Source of the DNA: Alicyclobacillus sp. SO9
Lineage (GTDB): Bacteria > Bacillota > Bacilli > Alicyclobacillales > Alicyclobacillaceae
NCBI RefSeq assembly: GCF_016406125.1
Contig: NZ_CP066339.1
Coordinates: forward strand, 3,410,001 to 3,474,000
DNA length: 64,000 nt
Direction: 5' to 3'
The translations under genes were made by a program, and so were the position numbers. Below, piece by piece: positions 62,566 to 64,000 of this stretch; position 1 is the first letter of the stretch; each line of letters starts with the position of its first letter. A model generated the notes under the pieces. The model was not told where the DNA came from and ran no database searches. It saw only the letters and a list, made by a program, of their open reading frames with translations.

Positions 62566-62577
62566 TACGTTAACGTA
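62566..62577. promoter_or_regulatory. Palindromic operator upstream of merR
   Basis: A perfect 12-bp palindrome TACGTTAACGTA. CTTACGTTAACGT here matches CTTACGTCAACGT at 63336-63348 upstream of the isochorismatase-family gene. ACGT-spaced palindromes are known sites of LiuR-type MerR proteins. Confidence 0.5.
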
Positions 62578-62668
62578 TGGTTTGCCCATACGGACTCTGC
62601 AAGTATTTCCTCCAAGTTGGTCCTTGAAATCTAGCAGACAAGCTGTATGCAACCGCAACTGAAAAAGG

Positions 62669-63262
62669 CTATTCGGATAAAGCTTGAAGGACTTCCTCAG
62701 TGGTGCGAATCCGGCCCATTCGAGGGAACGTGTATTTCAACGGGTGCTCATGTTGCGGCTTCGATAAGGCTGTCATCGCGTCCTCAACGAAAATCTGGTT
62801 GTAACCGTGCTGGTATGCTTCCCGTGCCGTAGTCTCAACACCAATGTCCGTTGCAATCCCGCACAGAATAATGGTATCAATGCCCCGCCGACGAAGCTGC
62901 AAGTCGAGATCAGTACCGTAGAAAGCGCCCCACTGGTGCTTTGTGACACAGTGGTCAGTCGGTGCCGGACCCAGTTCCGAAACAATTTTACTCCAATCTT
63001 CCGGCCGCTTCGCAGTAGAAGGCGAAGTCTCAGCGTCTGTCACTGGGTGAAGCATGTCTTTACCATCCTTCGTATCGACATTTACTAGTGTCACAAAGAG
63101 ACCGGCATTGCGACTGCTGTCTACTAATCTTTGCACCTGGGTGAGTACTTGAGTCGCTGAGTAGGGTTCACAAGGCAAGCCGACAATTCCGTTTTGCATA
63201 TCAATCACGACCAGAGCAGTCTGGTTTACATCGAAGTTCAATTCCTTCACTTTCAAATCCAC
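62669..63262 (-). CDS. Isochorismatase-family protein without the catalytic cysteine
   Basis: A 197-aa protein of the cysteine hydrolase/isochorismatase fold: D21 (LVVIDMQNGIVG) and K108 (VTKHQWGAF) are present. In the third signature GIATDIGVETTAREA, the usual nucleophile Cys is G141. True isochorismatases also lack this Cys, so activity is possible. It has its own promoter (63317-63345) with two operator-like repeats. The start is uncertain: GTG at 63262 or a GTG twelve bases later. Confidence 0.8.
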   Translation of the reverse strand: MDLKVKELNFDVNQTALVVIDMQNGIVGLPCEPYSATQVLTQVQRLVDSSRNAGLFVTLVNVDTKDGKDMLHPVTDAETSPSTAKRPEDWSKIVSELGPAPTDHCVTKHQWGAFYGTDLDLQLRRRGIDTIILCGIATDIGVETTAREAYQHGYNQIFVEDAMTALSKPQHEHPLKYTFPRMGRIRTTEEVLQALSE

Positions 63263-63281
63263 CTTTTCTGTTGATTGTGTT

Positions 63282-63348
63282 TGATGATCAATACTGGCAT
63301 CTGATGATCAAAATTTAGTGTAACGAAATAAAAAACTTACGTCAACGT
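63282..63348 (-). promoter_or_regulatory. Promoter and putative operators of isochorismatase-family gene
   Basis: -35 TTGACG at 63345-63340, 17 bp, -10 TACACT at 63322-63317. Downstream lie two direct copies of TGATGATCAA (63302-63311 and 63282-63291), 20 bp or about two helical turns apart. An ACGTTGACGT dyad covers the -35. Repressor and MerR sites are both plausible. Confidence 0.6.
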
Positions 63349-63359
63349 TAGATTTGTTC

Positions 63360-64000
63360 TTACTGTTGTTTCAGGCTCAGTCCAATTCGTCCCTTATTGA
63401 CATCCACGTCAATCACGCGAACTCTCAACGTGTCTCCGACCGCAACAATCTCCATCGGGTGCTTTACATATCGGTCTGCCATCTGTGAAATATGTACTAG
63501 TCCATCGTTTTTTACTCCAATGTCCACAAAGGCTCCAAAATCCACCACATTTCGTACTGTACCCATCAATTCCATACCTGGTTTCAAGTCTTCTATCTTC
63601 AACACATCTTTACGCAAAACAGGAGAAGCAGCATCCTCCCTTGGATCTCGCCCCGGCTTTTCGAGAGCCGCCAGGATATCCCGCATGGTAGGCTCACCGA
63701 CTCCCAGTCGCGCAGACAAGTCTTCGAGTGGAATCGACTTCAACTGCTCTAAGGCCTGCCTCCTTTGCTCCGGGTGAGAAAACAAACTCTCAAGGTTCAT
63801 ACTACTTAACAACTGCTTCGCAATTGAATAGGATTCCGGATGAATCGGAGTTGCATCCAGCGGCTCAATTCCGTTGTGAATTCTCAGAAAACCTGCGCTC
63901 TGCTCCAATGTTCTCTCGCCCAGCCGCGCAACCTGTTTCAGAGACTGACGTGAAGGGAATGCACCATTCTCTTCCCTATATTTGACGATATTGCGTGCTA
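63360..64000 (-). CDS. tex: Tex-family RNA-binding protein, C-terminal part, cut by window edge
   Basis: The frame is open from the right edge, reading ARNIVKYREENGAFPSRQSLKQV, which is the helix-hairpin-helix region of Tex, so the TTG at 63908 is internal. The C-terminal S1 domain (about 100 residues: GMELMGTVRNVVDFGAFVDIG ... LSLKQ) is complete. Tex binds nucleic acids and affects transcription. The N-terminal two thirds lie outside the window. Confidence 0.93.
   Translation of the reverse strand, partial: ARNIVKYREENGAFPSRQSLKQVARLGERTLEQSAGFLRIHNGIEPLDATPIHPESYSIAKQLLSSMNLESLFSHPEQRRQALEQLKSIPLEDLSARLGVGEPTMRDILAALEKPGRDPREDAASPVLRKDVLKIEDLKPGMELMGTVRNVVDFGAFVDIGVKNDGLVHISQMADRYVKHPMEIVAVGDTLRVRVIDVDVNKGRIGLSLKQQ

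Overview
The window is a chromosomal segment of an aerobic, spore-forming-type Firmicute, most likely Alicyclobacillaceae. This is inferred from Bacillus-type ribosome binding sites (AGGAGG/GGGGGG), frequent GTG and TTG starts, a T-box in front of pheST, mutS2, zapA, hemQ, the ctaA/ctaB pair, and a terminal-oxidase operon accompanied by cupredoxins, as seen in acidophiles. No rRNA, tRNA, CRISPR array, phage or insertion sequence was found. Both edges cut a gene: a class A penicillin-binding protein on the left and tex on the right.

Layout. 1-10.3 kb is housekeeping: the PBP C-terminal part, mutS2, a YvlD-like membrane protein, cvpA, zapA, and pheS-pheT behind a Phe T-box. 10.5-13.3 kb holds an aldo/keto reductase, two copies of a 340-bp hairpin-rich repeat, and an EamA transporter. 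13.5-19.5 kb is a sugar locus (GPH symporter, PIG-L deacetylase, GH1, GH4, BadF-type kinase) that fits chitobiose/GlcNAc or cellobiose use. 20.4-24.0 kb is fixABCX (ETF plus ETF:quinone reductase), preceded by two small cysteine-rich regulator-like genes. 25.4-34.0 kb is an aa3-type oxidase operon (cupredoxin-fold lipoprotein, Tat-exported cupredoxin, CoxII, CoxI, CoxIII, a small membrane protein, ctaB, ctaA). 35.5-42 kb has a penicillin-acylase-family enzyme, a sirtuin and a Pat-like GNAT/acyl-CoA-synthetase fusion. 42-47 kb has an orphan nuclease-fold protein, hemQ, a glycolate/lactate oxidase, a nitrilase-family hydrolase and a hisC-like aminotransferase. 47.2-48.9 kb is a sulfur/redox group: a two-domain thioredoxin-fold protein, a membrane-anchored rhodanese and a HesB-like gene with an in-frame UGA. 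48.9-58.8 kb is an eight-gene run: a LIV-type ABC transporter, an esterase-like hydrolase, 3-hydroxybutyrate dehydrogenase and a large BTAD regulator. 59-64 kb has moaA, a MerR-MFS pair, an isochorismatase-family protein and tex.

The strongest unexpected signal is at 48558-48845. A HesB/IscA-like frame carries UGA exactly where the family has its first conserved cysteine, followed at the right distance by a hairpin resembling a bacterial SECIS element, so it is probably a selenoprotein. It and the neighbouring rhodanese each have a promoter with a perfect ATACCC-N4-GGGTAT palindrome, the operator type of the CsoR/CstR family. The set therefore looks like a persulfide- or metal-responsive regulon containing selenocysteine. 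Other notable points are the cupredoxin-served oxidase with a sulfocyanin-like lipoprotein that has lost its copper ligands, the duplicated hairpin array at 11.6-12.4 kb, and a lysine-acylation pair whose ligase half looks catalytically dead.
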